Positions 44,406 through 56,529 are shown, counted from the stretch's first letter. The stretch: 64,000 nucleotides of DNA from Pseudomonadota bacterium (GCA_037200975.1 JBBCGI010000001.1:4237716-4301715), one strand, 5' to 3'. A program made the numbers and translations. The notes: generated from the letters alone by a model not told the origin.

Positions 44406-47400
44406 ATGCGCCTGACCAAGATCAAAGTAGCCGGCTTCAAGTCATTCGCGGACCCGACCTCGGTCGGTTTCCCGAGCAATCTGACCGGTGTCGTCGGGCC
44501 GAACGGATGCGGCAAGTCGAACATCATCGACGCCGTGCGCTGGGTCATGGGTGAATTGTCCGCGAAACACCTGCGCGGCGATTCGATGATCGACGTCATC
44601 TTCAACGGCTCTGCGTCGCGCAAGCCGGTCGGCACGGCGTCGGTCGAGCTGGTGTTCGACAACAGCGACGGCAAGATCTCCGGCCCCTACGCGGATTATG
44701 CGGAAGTCTCGTTGCGCCGCCAGGTGATGCGCGACGGCACGTCGAACTACTTCCTCAACGGCGCGCGTTGCCGCCGCAAGGACATCACGCAGCTGTTCCT
44801 GGGCACCGGTCTCGGCAGCCGCAGCTACGCCATCATCGAGCAGGGCATGATCTCGCGCGTCATCGAGGCCAAGGCCGATGACATGCGCGCCTTCGTCGAA
44901 GAGGCCGCGGGCATCTCGCGTTACAAGGAGCGCCGCAAGGAGACTGAGGCGCGCATCTCAGACACACGCGAAAACCTCGAGCGCCTGCAGGACGTGCGTG
45001 ACGAAGTGGACAAGCAGATCCGCCACCTGCAGCGCCAGGCCGCGACCGCGCGCCGCTACCAGGTGCTGAAGGAAACCGAACGCCGGCTGACCGCCGAACT
45101 ACTGGCCCTGCGGCTGCGCGAAATCGATTCGGGCGCCGAAGTGCAGGACAGCGCGGTGCGCGAATGCGAGCTGACGATGCAGCAGGCGCTGGCCGACCAG
45201 CGCGCCGCAGAAGCTGCCATCGAGACGCAGCGTGTCTACCAGACCGAGCAGTCCGAACGCGTGAGCTCGGTGCAGGGCCGCTACTACGAAATCGGCGCGG
45301 AGATCAGCCGCACCGAAAGCTCCATCGCCCACACGCGCGAGCTGCGCGAGCAGCAGCGCAACGAATTGGCGCAGGCGCGTGCGACGCTGGCCGAGCTCAA
45401 CTCCCACATCGACCGCGACGAGCGCGAAATCGCGCAGCTGCGTTCGGAGATCGAGAAGCTCACGCCGGATCTGGCGCAGGCGCAGTCGGCCGAAGGCACA
45501 TTGACCGAGGCGCTCGGTACCGCCGAGCAGCAGCTCGCCGACTGGCAGCAGCGCTGGGAAGGTTTCAATCGCGAGCAGGGCGCGGCGCACCAGACCACGC
45601 AGGTCGAGCGCGCGCGCATCGAGCAGCTGGAGAATCAGCTGCGCCGCCTCGCGAGTCAGGCCGACCGCCTCGCCGTCGAGCGCGAAGCGCTGATGGCGCA
45701 GGAGTCCTCGGCCCTGCTGGGACAGCTTGCGGAGAAGGAATCGCTGGCGCGCAGTGGTGCCGACGAACTGTCGCGCGCCTTGACCGCGGCCCTCGATCAA
45801 TCGCAGAAGCTGCGCGCGGCGCAATTCGATGCGGAAGGAAAGCTCGAACACGCGCGCAACGACCGCGAACGCCGGCGAGCCGAGGTCGTCTCGCTCGAGG
45901 CGCTCCAGAAGGCTGCCTTGGGCCGTGGCGATTCACGCACCGCGGAATGGCTGGCTAGCTCGGGTCTCGACAAACAACCGCGCCTCGCTGCCCAGCTGTC
46001 GGTGCAGGGCGGGTGGGAACGCGCCGTGGAAACCGCGCTCGGCGACTATCTGGAAGCGCTGTGCGTCAACGAACTCGATGACCTCGCCGATGTGTTGTCC
46101 AGCCTGCCGGTCGGACGCGTTTCGTTGCTGCAGGCCGGCGGGCAGGTCGAGGCCGACGGCGCCGCGGGCATGTTGTCGGGCGTGGTCGGCGGCCCGTCCG
46201 CAATCGTGCGCCTGCTGTCGCGCGTGCGCCTGGCGGAGACGCTGCCCGATGCGCTGCGCCTCCGGCGCGAGCTCTCGCACGACGAGTCGGTCATCACGCG
46301 CTCGGGCGAGTGGATAGGCCGCGACTGGCTGCGCGTCAATCGCGGCGGCGACCCGCACTCGGGCGTGCTCGAGCGCGAACAACGCATGAAGACCCTGCGC
46401 GTCGATCTGGCGCGCAGCGAAGAGAACACGCGGGAGATGGAAGCGGCGCTGGCCGCGTGCCGCGAGCAGCTGTCGGCTGCCGAGCGCGAGCGCGACGCGG
46501 CGCAGAGCCGCATCCAGGGTGCGCACCGCGAACACGCGGACCTGCTCGGCCAGCTCGAAGGTGAACGCGCGCGTTCGCAGGAGTCCACCGTCCGCCGCGA
46601 ACGCCTCGAAGAAGAGGCGGCGGAAGTGACACGCGAAGTCGATCTCGGCCAGGACGCGCTGCAGCGTGCGCGCGCCGAACTCGATCGCGGCCTGGTGGCG
46701 CTCGACGCGCTCGATTCACGCCGCGCCGCACTCGAGGGCGAACGCGAGGAGCGGCGCGAAGAAGTGCAGGCGGCCCGGGGCCGCTCGCAGACGGCGCAAC
46801 TCGCCAGCCGCGACCTGCTGGTGCGAATCGAATCGCGTCGTTCCAGCGAGAATTCCATGGGCGTCGGCTTGAAGCGCATGGCCGACCAGCGCGCGCAGAC
46901 CCAGGCGCGCAGCACGGAGCTTGAAGCCACCCTCGCCGGTGGCGATCTGCCGATCGTCGAGCTCGAAGGCAAACTCAAGGATTTCCTGGCGCGCCGGCTC
47001 GAGATCGAAGCCGAACTATCTACCGAACGGCGTGCGCTCGAAGAGGCCGACGGTTCGCTGCGCGCGCTCGACGAGAAACGCCTCGACGCCGAAACCCGCG
47101 TCAATGCCGCGCGCGAGGCCATGGAGCAGGCGCGCCTGCAGGCGCAGGAATCGCGCGTGCGCCGTGAAGGCATCGTCGAGCAGTTCGCGGCCACGCGCTT
47201 CGAGCTCGCCGAGATCCTCGCCGGTCTCGCCGCCGACGCGGCCGTCGCGGCCTGGGAAGAAACCCTGGGCACGGCGCGCGCCGATCTCGAGAAGCTGGGC
47301 CAGGTCAACCTCGCGGCCATCGACGAGCTCAAGGAATCGAGCGAGCGCAAGGAATACCTCGATCGCCAGTTCGCCGACGTCACCGCCGCGCTGACCACGC

Positions 47401-47909
47401 TCGAAGAGGCGATGCGCAAGATCGACAAGGAAACCCGCACGCGCTTCGAAGACACCTTCAATCGCATCAACGACGGCCTGAAGGACAAATTCCCCAAGCT
47501 GTTCGGCGGCGGCCACGCCTATCTCGAGATCGTGGGCGAAGACATCCTCGAGGCCGGCGTCGCCGTCATGGCGCGTCCGCCCGGCAAGCGCAACAGCAGC
47601 ATCCACCAGCTGTCGGGCGGCGAGAAGGCGCTGACCGCCGTCGCGCTGGTGTTCTCCATCTTCGATCTGAACCCCGCGCCGTTCTGCATCCTCGACGAAG
47701 TGGACGCGCCGCTCGACGAACACAACGTCGGCCGCTTCTGCGACATCGTGAAGCTCATGTCGGACCGCGTGCAGTTCATCTTCATCACGCACAACAAGAC
47801 GACCATGGAACTGGCCTCCCAGTTGATCGGCGTCACGATGACGGAGCCCGGTTGCTCGCGCCTCGTGTCCGTCGATGTCGACGAGGCGGTGCGCATGGCG
47901 ACCGGCTAA
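44406..47909 (+). CDS. smc: Chromosome segregation protein SMC
   Basis: A 1167-residue condensin ATPase. The N-terminal head has Walker A GPNGCGKSNIIDAVRW (about 32-47); long coiled coils (about 170-500 and 660-1010) surround the hinge (about 505-650). The C-terminal head has the ABC signature HQLSGGEKALTAVALVFSIF and Walker B CILDEVDAPLDEHN. It acts with ScpA and ScpB, encoded about 7 kb downstream. ATG at 44406 directly after TAG at 44403. zipA follows 10 bp later. Confidence 0.97.
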   Translation: MRLTKIKVAGFKSFADPTSVGFPSNLTGVVGPNGCGKSNIIDAVRWVMGELSAKHLRGDSMIDVIFNGSASRKPVGTASVELVFDNSDGKISGPYADYAEVSLRRQVMRDGTSNYFLNGARCRRKDITQLFLGTGLGSRSYAIIEQGMISRVIEAKADDMRAFVEEAAGISRYKERRKETEARISDTRENLERLQDVRDEVDKQIRHLQRQAATARRYQVLKETERRLTAELLALRLREIDSGAEVQDSAVRECELTMQQALADQRAAEAAIETQRVYQTEQSERVSSVQGRYYEIGAEISRTESSIAHTRELREQQRNELAQARATLAELNSHIDRDEREIAQLRSEIEKLTPDLAQAQSAEGTLTEALGTAEQQLADWQQRWEGFNREQGAAHQTTQVERARIEQLENQLRRLASQADRLAVEREALMAQESSALLGQLAEKESLARSGADELSRALTAALDQSQKLRAAQFDAEGKLEHARNDRERRRAEVVSLEALQKAALGRGDSRTAEWLASSGLDKQPRLAAQLSVQGGWERAVETALGDYLEALCVNELDDLADVLSSLPVGRVSLLQAGGQVEADGAAGMLSGVVGGPSAIVRLLSRVRLAETLPDALRLRRELSHDESVITRSGEWIGRDWLRVNRGGDPHSGVLEREQRMKTLRVDLARSEENTREMEAALAACREQLSAAERERDAAQSRIQGAHREHADLLGQLEGERARSQESTVRRERLEEEAAEVTREVDLGQDALQRARAELDRGLVALDALDSRRAALEGEREERREEVQAARGRSQTAQLASRDLLVRIESRRSSENSMGVGLKRMADQRAQTQARSTELEATLAGGDLPIVELEGKLKDFLARRLEIEAELSTERRALEEADGSLRALDEKRLDAETRVNAAREAMEQARLQAQESRVRREGIVEQFAATRFELAEILAGLAADAAVAAWEETLGTARADLEKLGQVNLAAIDELKESSERKEYLDRQFADVTAALTTLEEAMRKIDKETRTRFEDTFNRINDGLKDKFPKLFGGGHAYLEIVGEDILEAGVAVMARPPGKRNSSIHQLSGGEKALTAVALVFSIFDLNPAPFCILDEVDAPLDEHNVGRFCDIVKLMSDRVQFIFITHNKTTMELASQLIGVTMTEPGCSRLVSVDVDEAVRMATG

Positions 47910-47919
47910 GGCGAAACGC

Positions 47920-50881
<2,962 letters not shown>

Positions 50882-50893
50882 CTTCGCTGACGA

Positions 50894-51784
50894 CTATTTC
50901 TTCTCGGGCGCGGGCGCCGCGGGAGCGGCGGCCGGTGCCGCGGCCGGCGTGCCGGCCAACGGCGGATCGATCTTGGCGGTCTTGATCATCTCGTCCGAAT
51001 ACGCCTTGAACTTCTTCGCCATGATGATCTGGGTCAGGCGGTCCTTGACGTCCTCGAACGCCGGCGGCGTGCGGTCACGCGTGCCGAGCAGCTGGATCAC
51101 GTGAAAGCCGTACTGCGTCTGCACCGGAGTCTTGGTGTATTCCCCGTTCTTGAGCAGCGCCAGCGAATCGGAAAAGGTCTTGTCCATCGCCGCGGGGCTG
51201 AACCAGTCGAGGTCGCCGCCCTTGGCGGCCGAACCCTTGTCCGCCGAGACGCGCTTGGCGAGGTTGCCGAAATCGGCGCCGCCCTTGAGCTGGTCGATGA
51301 CTTTCTGCGCGATGTCCGCGCTGCTCACCAGGATGTGGCGCGCGTGGTATTCGATCAGCGGCGTCGCGGCGACCTGCGCTTCGAACTCGGCGCGCAGTTC
51401 CTGGTCGGTCGGCGTGCGGTCCTTCAGGTATTTCTGCGCGGAGGCCTGCTGCAGCAGGTTCAGGCGCGACAACTCGAGGCGCGTGGCGACTTCGGGGTCC
51501 TTGGTCAGGCCATCCTTTTCCGCCTGGTCGGCAATCAGGGCGATGCGCACCAGGTTCTCCTTGATCTGGTCGCGATCTTCCTGCGACAGCTCGCTCGCGG
51601 GCTTGCGCGCCACGGCCAGTGCGTAGTCTTCGAACAGCTGGTTGCTGATGGGTTTGCCGTTCACGGTGACGAGCGGCGGCTTGGCAGGTGCGGCGGCCGC
51701 ATCCGCGGGTTTGTCCGTGGTGGTCTTGGAGCAGGCGCTGAGCGCGAGCACCACGCCCAAGCCCAGAAGGCGAGTAACTTTCAT
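50894..51784 (-). CDS. Lipoprotein peptidyl-prolyl isomerase (PpiC/parvulin type)
   Basis: A 296-residue exported foldase. MKVTRLLGLGVVLALSACSK is a lipoprotein signal with lipobox LSAC. A SurA-like N-terminal helical region (about 40-140) is followed by a parvulin domain (about 150-245) with HARHILVSS, AKRVSADKGSAAKGGDLDWFSPAAMDKTF and TQYGFHVIQLLG. A Pro/Ala tail ends the protein. The ATG at 51784 fits the signal peptide; an in-frame start at 51796 adds only 4 residues. It is the third gene of yciB-bolA-isomerase. Confidence 0.92.
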   Translation of the reverse strand: MKVTRLLGLGVVLALSACSKTTTDKPADAAAAPAKPPLVTVNGKPISNQLFEDYALAVARKPASELSQEDRDQIKENLVRIALIADQAEKDGLTKDPEVATRLELSRLNLLQQASAQKYLKDRTPTDQELRAEFEAQVAATPLIEYHARHILVSSADIAQKVIDQLKGGADFGNLAKRVSADKGSAAKGGDLDWFSPAAMDKTFSDSLALLKNGEYTKTPVQTQYGFHVIQLLGTRDRTPPAFEDVKDRLTQIIMAKKFKAYSDEMIKTAKIDPPLAGTPAAAPAAAPAAPAPEKK

Positions 51785-51825
51785 TTGATCTCTCAAGCAG
51801 TTGAAGAGTTTGTTTAACCTGGGAC

Positions 51826-52086
51826 TTATGGCGTGCGCGCGTCGATCGACAACGCGTGGATGTCGCGGCCCATCAATTCGGCGGCGGCAGCATAGACCAT
51901 CCGATGTCTTTCAACAGCCGGCACGCCCTGGAAGGCGGCCGAGGTGATGGTGACGTGGAAATGGCCACCCTCGCGCGCGCCGGCGTGGCCGGCATGCCGG
52001 GCGCTGTCATCGCGGATCTCGAGCTGTGCCGGATGCAGCGCGGCCTCGAGCGCAGCGCGCAGCTTTTCGACGCGCGCGGCGGTCAT
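51826..52086 (-). CDS. bolA: BolA family protein
   Basis: An 86-residue BolA-like KH-type protein, usually a partner of monothiol glutaredoxins in iron-sulfur trafficking or a transcription factor. It has the IRDDSARHAGH segment with conserved His and the GHFHVTITSAAFQG...RHRMVYAAA core ending in HALSIDAR. The ATG at 52086 overlaps yciB by 4 bp. Confidence 0.92.
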   Translation of the reverse strand: MTAARVEKLRAALEAALHPAQLEIRDDSARHAGHAGAREGGHFHVTITSAAFQGVPAVERHRMVYAAAAELMGRDIHALSIDARTP

Positions 52087-52646
52087 GGCGCCGTCTCGTC
52101 CTTGGTGAAGATCAGATTTCGGAACAGCCACAGGATGACGCCGAGCGCGAGCACGATGCCGAGGGGGCCCGCGATCCACACCTTGAACGTGACCCAGTCG
52201 CTCTCGCTGCGGTTGAGCGCGATCCAGATGTTGACCACGCCGAGCAGCAGATAGAACACACCCATGACGACGGAGCCCACGCGCCAGTCGCTCGCGGGCA
52301 GCGTGACGCCTTCCGGCAGGCTCTTGCCGAGCAGCCGTTCGAGCAGGGTTTTCTTGCCGATGAAGGCCGAGCCTGCCAGCACCGCGCCGGCAATCCAGTA
52401 GAACACCGAGGCTTTCCATTGCAGGAAGCGCACGTCGTGCAGGATCAGCGTGGCGGCGCCGAATACCCAGACCAGCACGGCCAGGATGAGGTGCATCTGC
52501 CGCACCTTGCGCGTGGTCAGCCAGTCGTAGACCAGCAGCAGCGCCATCGATGCCATCAGGGCGGCGGTGGCGGGGTAAAGTCCGCCGCCGAATTTGTAGG
52601 TGAGGCCGAAGACGACCCAGGGAACGTACTCGATGATCTGCTGCAT
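52083..52646 (-). CDS. yciB: Inner-membrane septation protein A (YciB/IspZ)
   Basis: A 187-residue membrane protein with five to six helices. Family features: IIEYVPWVVFGLTYKFGGGLYPATAALMASM at the N-terminus, WKASVFYWIAGAVLAGSAFIGKKTLLERLLG, and the C-terminal NRSESDWVTFKVWIAGPLGIVLALGVILWLF. It affects cell envelope and septation. The ATG at 52646 fits the family; the frame is open to 52721. It is divergent from yciO. Confidence 0.93.
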   Translation of the reverse strand: MQQIIEYVPWVVFGLTYKFGGGLYPATAALMASMALLLVYDWLTTRKVRQMHLILAVLVWVFGAATLILHDVRFLQWKASVFYWIAGAVLAGSAFIGKKTLLERLLGKSLPEGVTLPASDWRVGSVVMGVFYLLLGVVNIWIALNRSESDWVTFKVWIAGPLGIVLALGVILWLFRNLIFTKDETAP

Positions 52647-52673
52647 GCGGGGCGGCGAGGCTGAGCGGGCGCG

Positions 52674-52679
52674 TATGAT
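52674..52679 (+). promoter_or_regulatory. -10 box upstream of yciO
   Basis: TATGAT, followed by AACGGCCCC, 45 bases before the yciO GTG. It lies in the yciO-yciB divergent gap of 78 bp. The -35 is not clear. Confidence 0.3.
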
Positions 52680-52724
52680 AACGGCCCCACGCGCCGCCGT
52701 GTCCTGCGTGCGCCGGCCCAAACC

Positions 52725-53375
52725 GTGAGCCAGTACTTCGAGCTACATCCCGAAAATCCGCAGGTGCGCCTGATCCGGCGCGCGGCGGAAATCGTGCGTG
52801 GCGGGGGCCTCATCGTCTATCCGACCGATTCCTGCTACGCGCTCGGTTGCCACATCGGTGACAAGGACGCGCTCGATCGGATCCGGCGTATCCGCGAGGC
52901 GGATCGTCATCACCACTTCACGCTGGTGTGCCGCGACCTGGCGGAGATCGCCAAATACGCCAAGGTCGAGACCTGGCAGTTCCGCATGCTGAAGGCGGCG
53001 ACGCCGGGCCCGTACACGTTCCTGCTGCCGGCCACGAAGGAGACCCCGCGCCGGCTGCAGCACGACAAACGCCGCACCATCGGCATCCGGGTGCCGGACC
53101 ACGAAGTGCCACGCCTGCTGCTGGCCGAACTCGGTGAACCCATCATGAGTTCGACGCTGCTGTTGCCCGGCGACGAGCTGCCCTTGACCGATGGCCGGGA
53201 GATCAGAAACCGCCTCGAGCATCAAGTGGATTGTGTGCTCGACGGCGGGCATTGCGGCATCGAACCGACCACCGTCGTGGATCTCGCCGTGACGCCGCCC
53301 ACCGTGACACGGATTGGTCGCGGATCGCTGGAATTGCTGGGCCTCTCAAGTGGTGCCGGGGTGCAATTCTCGTAA
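52725..53375 (+). CDS. yciO: YrdC/YciO-family threonylcarbamoyl-AMP synthase-like protein
   Basis: A 216-residue Sua5/YciO/YrdC-fold protein. YciO-type motifs: GGGLIVYPTDSCYALGCHIGDKDALDRI, HHHFTLVCRDL, the GPYTFLLPAT segment and TIGIRVPDH. Related enzymes make threonylcarbamoyl-AMP for t6A; YciO itself is a distinct branch with weaker activity. GTG start at 52725. The last eight codons and stop are encoded by the left arm of a 31-bp inverted repeat, so the C-terminus (SGAGVQFS) may come from an element insertion. Confidence 0.9.
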   Translation: MSQYFELHPENPQVRLIRRAAEIVRGGGLIVYPTDSCYALGCHIGDKDALDRIRRIREADRHHHFTLVCRDLAEIAKYAKVETWQFRMLKAATPGPYTFLLPATKETPRRLQHDKRRTIGIRVPDHEVPRLLLAELGEPIMSSTLLLPGDELPLTDGREIRNRLEHQVDCVLDGGHCGIEPTTVVDLAVTPPTVTRIGRGSLELLGLSSGAGVQFS

Positions 53376-53439
53376 TTGAGTCGGCGTTGGCGCTTGTGTC
53401 GACGCTTGCTCAATTACGAGAATTGCACCCCGGCACCAC
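53350..53439. repeat. 31-bp perfect inverted repeat with 28-base loop
   Basis: Left arm 53350-53380 and right arm 53409-53439 are perfect reverse complements over 31 bases. The left arm holds the last codons and stop of yciO; the right arm ends two bases before the TATAAT of the trpS promoter. No T tract follows on either strand, and the stem is longer than a normal terminator. No second copy is in the window. It may be a dispersed palindromic repeat (REP or MITE-like) or a stable mRNA 3' hairpin. Confidence 0.9.
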
Positions 53440-53441
53440 CG

Positions 53442-53447
53442 TATAAT
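53442..53447 (+). promoter_or_regulatory. Consensus -10 box upstream of trpS
   Basis: TATAAT followed by CCGCGCTTCCC and then the trpS GTG at 53459. The -35 region would be inside the right arm of the inverted repeat and does not match TTGACA. Initiation near 53454 would leave a leader of only about five bases. Confidence 0.5.
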
Positions 53448-53458
53448 CCGCGCTTCCC

Positions 53459-54673
53459 GTGAGCAGCCACCCGCAAGCCAAAAGAGTTCTTTCCGGAATG
53501 CGGCCGACGGGTCAGTTGCATCTTGGCAACTATCATGGCGCGCTCAAGAACTGGGTCGACCTGCAGTACCAGTACGAGTGTTATTTCTTCGTCGCCGACT
53601 GGCATGCGCTGACCACTGGCTATGAAGACACCAAGCAGCTGCCGAAATTCATCCACGAGATGCTCATCGACTGGCTGGCGGCAGGTCTCAATCCCGGTGT
53701 GTCGACGCTGTTCATCCAGTCGCAAGTGCCCGAACACGCGGAGCTGCATCTGCTGTTGTCGATGATCACGCCGCTCGGCTGGCTCGAGCGCGTGCCGAGC
53801 TACAAGGACCAGCAGGCCGAGCTCAAGGAAAAGGATCTCGCCACGTACGGTTTCCTGGGCTACCCGTTGTTACAGACCGCCGACATCCTGCTGTACCGCC
53901 CCGCGTTCGTGCCGGTGGGCGAAGACCAGGTGGCGCACGTGGAGATCACCCGCGAAGTCGCGCGCCGCTTCAATCATCTGTACGGCCGCGAGCCGGATTT
54001 CGAAGCCAAGGCCGAAAAGGCGATCAAGCTGCTCGGCGGCCGCAACAGCACGATGTACAAGCAGCTGCGCAAGAAATTCCAGGAAAGCGGTGACCAGCTC
54101 GCGCTGGAAAAAGCGCGCGAAACGGTCACCGGCAACACCCGCCTGACCGTGGCCGATCGCGAACGACTGCTGGGTTACCTCGAAGGCGGCAGCGTCAGCA
54201 TCCTGCCCGAGCCACACGTATTGCTGACGGCGACGCCGAAGGTGCCCGGCCTCGACGGCCGCAAGATGTCGAAGTCCTACGGCAACACCATCGGCCTGCG
54301 CGAAGATCCGGACGAGGTCGCGAAGAAGCTCAAGCAGATGCAGACCGATCCGGCGCGCGTGCGCCGCACCGACCCGGGCAATCCCGACATCTGCCCGGTG
54401 TTCGACCTGCACAGGATCTATTCCAGCGAAGAGACGCGCATCTGGGCGGCGAACGGCTGCCGCACCGCCGGCATCGGCTGCCTCGAGTGCAAGAAGCCGC
54501 TCATCGACAAAGTGGTCGAGGAGATCGGCGGCATCCGCAAACGCGCGCAGGAATATGAAGAAAATCCGGAACTCGTGCGCAACATCGTCGCCGAGGGTGC
54601 GGAGAAGGCGCGCGAAGCGGCGCGCGCCACGCTCGACGATGTTCGTCGCGCGATGAATCTGCGAGTAGATTGA
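53459..54673 (+). CDS. trpS: Tryptophanyl-tRNA synthetase
   Basis: A 404-residue class I aminoacyl-tRNA synthetase charging tRNA-Trp. HIGH-type motif PTGQLHLGNYHG (about residues 16-27) and KMSKS in LDGRKMSKSYGN. The body is longer than the E. coli protein (about 334 residues), with extra sequence around KKFQESGDQLALEKARETVTGNTRLTVADRERLLGYLEGG, a feature of the longer proteobacterial TrpS group. The GTG at 53459 is needed to include RVLSGMRPTG; an ATG at 53498 would cut this conserved strand. No ribosome site precedes it. It leads trpS-scpA-scpB-rluB-like. Confidence 0.95.
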   Translation: MSSHPQAKRVLSGMRPTGQLHLGNYHGALKNWVDLQYQYECYFFVADWHALTTGYEDTKQLPKFIHEMLIDWLAAGLNPGVSTLFIQSQVPEHAELHLLLSMITPLGWLERVPSYKDQQAELKEKDLATYGFLGYPLLQTADILLYRPAFVPVGEDQVAHVEITREVARRFNHLYGREPDFEAKAEKAIKLLGGRNSTMYKQLRKKFQESGDQLALEKARETVTGNTRLTVADRERLLGYLEGGSVSILPEPHVLLTATPKVPGLDGRKMSKSYGNTIGLREDPDEVAKKLKQMQTDPARVRRTDPGNPDICPVFDLHRIYSSEETRIWAANGCRTAGIGCLECKKPLIDKVVEEIGGIRKRAQEYEENPELVRNIVAEGAEKAREAARATLDDVRRAMNLRVD

Positions 54674-54678
54674 GGCCC

Positions 54679-55749
54679 ATGTCCAAGAAAGCCGCCAAGC
54701 CCGATCTGCACCTGGTCGTGAACACCGTGTCTGACAGAGTTGGCGACGACGCCGTTGCCGACAAGCTCGCAGGAGCGCCCGAACAAGTGGAAATGCCTTT
54801 CGCGTTGGTCAATGGCGAGCCGATCACGCAGCTGCCGAAGGATCTGTACATCCCGCCGCAGGCGCTCGAAGTGTTCCTCGACGCGTTCGAAGGTCCGCTC
54901 GACCTGCTGCTGTACATGATCCGGCGGCAGAACCTCGACATCCTCGACATTCCGATCGCCGACATCACCAAGCAGTACATGGAGTACATCGGCCTCATGG
55001 CCGACATGCAGCTCGAGCTGGCCGGTGAATATCTCGTGATGGCCGCGACGCTGGCCGAAATCAAATCGCGCATGTTGCTGCCGCGCGCCGTGGATCCGAA
55101 CGCGGGCGAGGAGAGCGATCCGCGCGCCGACCTCGTGCGCCGGCTGCAGGAATACGAGCGTTTCAAGACCGCGGCGGAAAGCATCGATCGCATCCCGCGC
55201 ATGGACCGCGACACCTGGGTGGCGACCGCCGAGCTCGGCGAGCGCAAATCCGCGCGGCCGCTGCCGCAGATCGCGATGCAGGAGATGCTGTTGGCGTTCC
55301 GCGACGTCGTGCAGCGTTCCGAGATGTTCGCGCACCACCACGTGCAGCGCGAGCGGCTGTCGGTGCGCGTGCGCATGTCTGATATTCTCGCGTCCCTCGA
55401 ACGCGCCAGCTTCGTCGAGTTCGTGCACATGTTCCGGCCGGAAGAGGGCCGCATGGGTGTCACGGTCACCTTCGTGGCGATTCTCGAGCTGGTGCGCGAA
55501 GGCCTGATCGACATCGTGCAGACCGAGGCGTACGCGCCGCTGCACGTGCGCAAGGCCGAGGGCAGCCGCGGCCTGCGGCTCGCGGTCGACAACGATTCGG
55601 GGGATGGCGACGCAGTGGATAGTGTCACCGTCATCGACGATGAGCCCGACATCACCGCCGGCGAAGCGGTCATGGAAGACGCGGTGGCCGCGAACGATAC
55701 GGACATCGAAGAAGCAGACGATGCAAAGGACGGAGAAACGCATGAGTGA
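54679..55749 (+). CDS. scpA: Segregation and condensation protein A
   Basis: A 356-residue kleisin that bridges SMC heads. Core: VFLDAFEGPLDLLLYMIRRQNLDILDIPIADITKQYMEYI, then LELAGEYLVMAATLAEIKSRMLLPR (both N-terminal SMC-neck contacts) and a C-terminal winged helix (FVEFVHMFRPEEGRMGVTVTFVAILELVREGLIDIVQTEAYAPL). Longer than usual, with a 55-residue basic/hydrophilic N-terminus and an acidic C-terminal tail of about 45 residues. ATG at 54679 chosen; a TTG at 54670 overlapping the trpS stop is the alternative. Overlaps scpB by 8 bp. Confidence 0.94.
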   Translation: MSKKAAKPDLHLVVNTVSDRVGDDAVADKLAGAPEQVEMPFALVNGEPITQLPKDLYIPPQALEVFLDAFEGPLDLLLYMIRRQNLDILDIPIADITKQYMEYIGLMADMQLELAGEYLVMAATLAEIKSRMLLPRAVDPNAGEESDPRADLVRRLQEYERFKTAAESIDRIPRMDRDTWVATAELGERKSARPLPQIAMQEMLLAFRDVVQRSEMFAHHHVQRERLSVRVRMSDILASLERASFVEFVHMFRPEEGRMGVTVTFVAILELVREGLIDIVQTEAYAPLHVRKAEGSRGLRLAVDNDSGDGDAVDSVTVIDDEPDITAGEAVMEDAVAANDTDIEEADDAKDGETHE

Positions 55750-56509
55750 TGCATACATCAAGAATGTGGTCGAAGCGGCGCTGCTGGCCGCGGCGCGTCC
55801 CGTGTCCGTGGCCGAACTGCTGCAGATTTTCGACGAATCCTCACGCCCGACGGCCAAGGAAATGCGCGCCATCCTCGAGGCGGTCACCGCCGACTACGAG
55901 GGCCACGGAGTCACCATCAAGGAAACCGCCACCGGCTTCCGTTTCCAGGTGCGCACGGAGTTCGCGCACGAAGTGTCGCGCCTGTGGCCCGACCGGCCGC
56001 GCAAGTATTCGCGTGCGCTGCTCGAAACCATCGCGCTGATCGCGTACCGGCAGCCGATCACGCGCGCCGAGATCGAGAACGTGCGCGGCGTCGCCGTGAA
56101 TCCTGAAATCGTCAAGACGCTCATGGAGCGCAACTGGGTGCGCGTCGTGGGGCACCGAGACGTCCCCGGCCATCCGGAGTTGTTGGGCACCACCACCGAG
56201 TTCCTCGACTACTTCTCGTTGAAATCCATCGAGGACCTGCCACCGCTGGCCGATCTCAAGTCGCTCACGGAGCTCAACCTGCAATTGCCGTTGCCCGTGT
56301 CGGGCGAGGGCACGTCGGAGAGCGGCGACACGCTGGTGGCAGAACACGTCGATTCCGGCGAGGTCGCCGTCGTGCCGGTGGTCGATGAAGGTTCGGACGA
56401 GCCTGCCAGGGAAGCGTCTTCGGACGACGATGGCGACGACGAAGAATTGTCCGCGCCCGGCAACGGCGCCGCGGGTCTCGTGGCGGCGCCGCCGTCCGAC
56501 GAAAGTTAG
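55742..56509 (+). CDS. scpB: Segregation and condensation protein B
   Basis: A 255-residue partner of ScpA with two winged-helix domains. Typical: VVEAALLAAARPVSVAELLQIF at the start, TGFRFQVRTEFAHEVSRLWPDRPRKYSRALLETIALIAYRQPITRAEIENVRGVAVNPEIVKTLMERNWVRVVGHRDVPGHPELLGTTTEFLDYFSL. The last 80 residues are a low-complexity acidic tail, as in many ScpB. ATG at 55742 overlaps scpA by 8 bp. Confidence 0.95.
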   Translation: MSDAYIKNVVEAALLAAARPVSVAELLQIFDESSRPTAKEMRAILEAVTADYEGHGVTIKETATGFRFQVRTEFAHEVSRLWPDRPRKYSRALLETIALIAYRQPITRAEIENVRGVAVNPEIVKTLMERNWVRVVGHRDVPGHPELLGTTTEFLDYFSLKSIEDLPPLADLKSLTELNLQLPLPVSGEGTSESGDTLVAEHVDSGEVAVVPVVDEGSDEPAREASSDDDGDDEELSAPGNGAAGLVAAPPSDES

Positions 56510-56529
56510 TCCGGCCGGCGGGCAGCACC

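Noticed and set aside
53350-53439. Large inverted repeat considered as an ordinary bidirectional terminator
   Set aside because: Stem of 31 bp and a 28-base loop with no T run on either side do not fit an intrinsic terminator.
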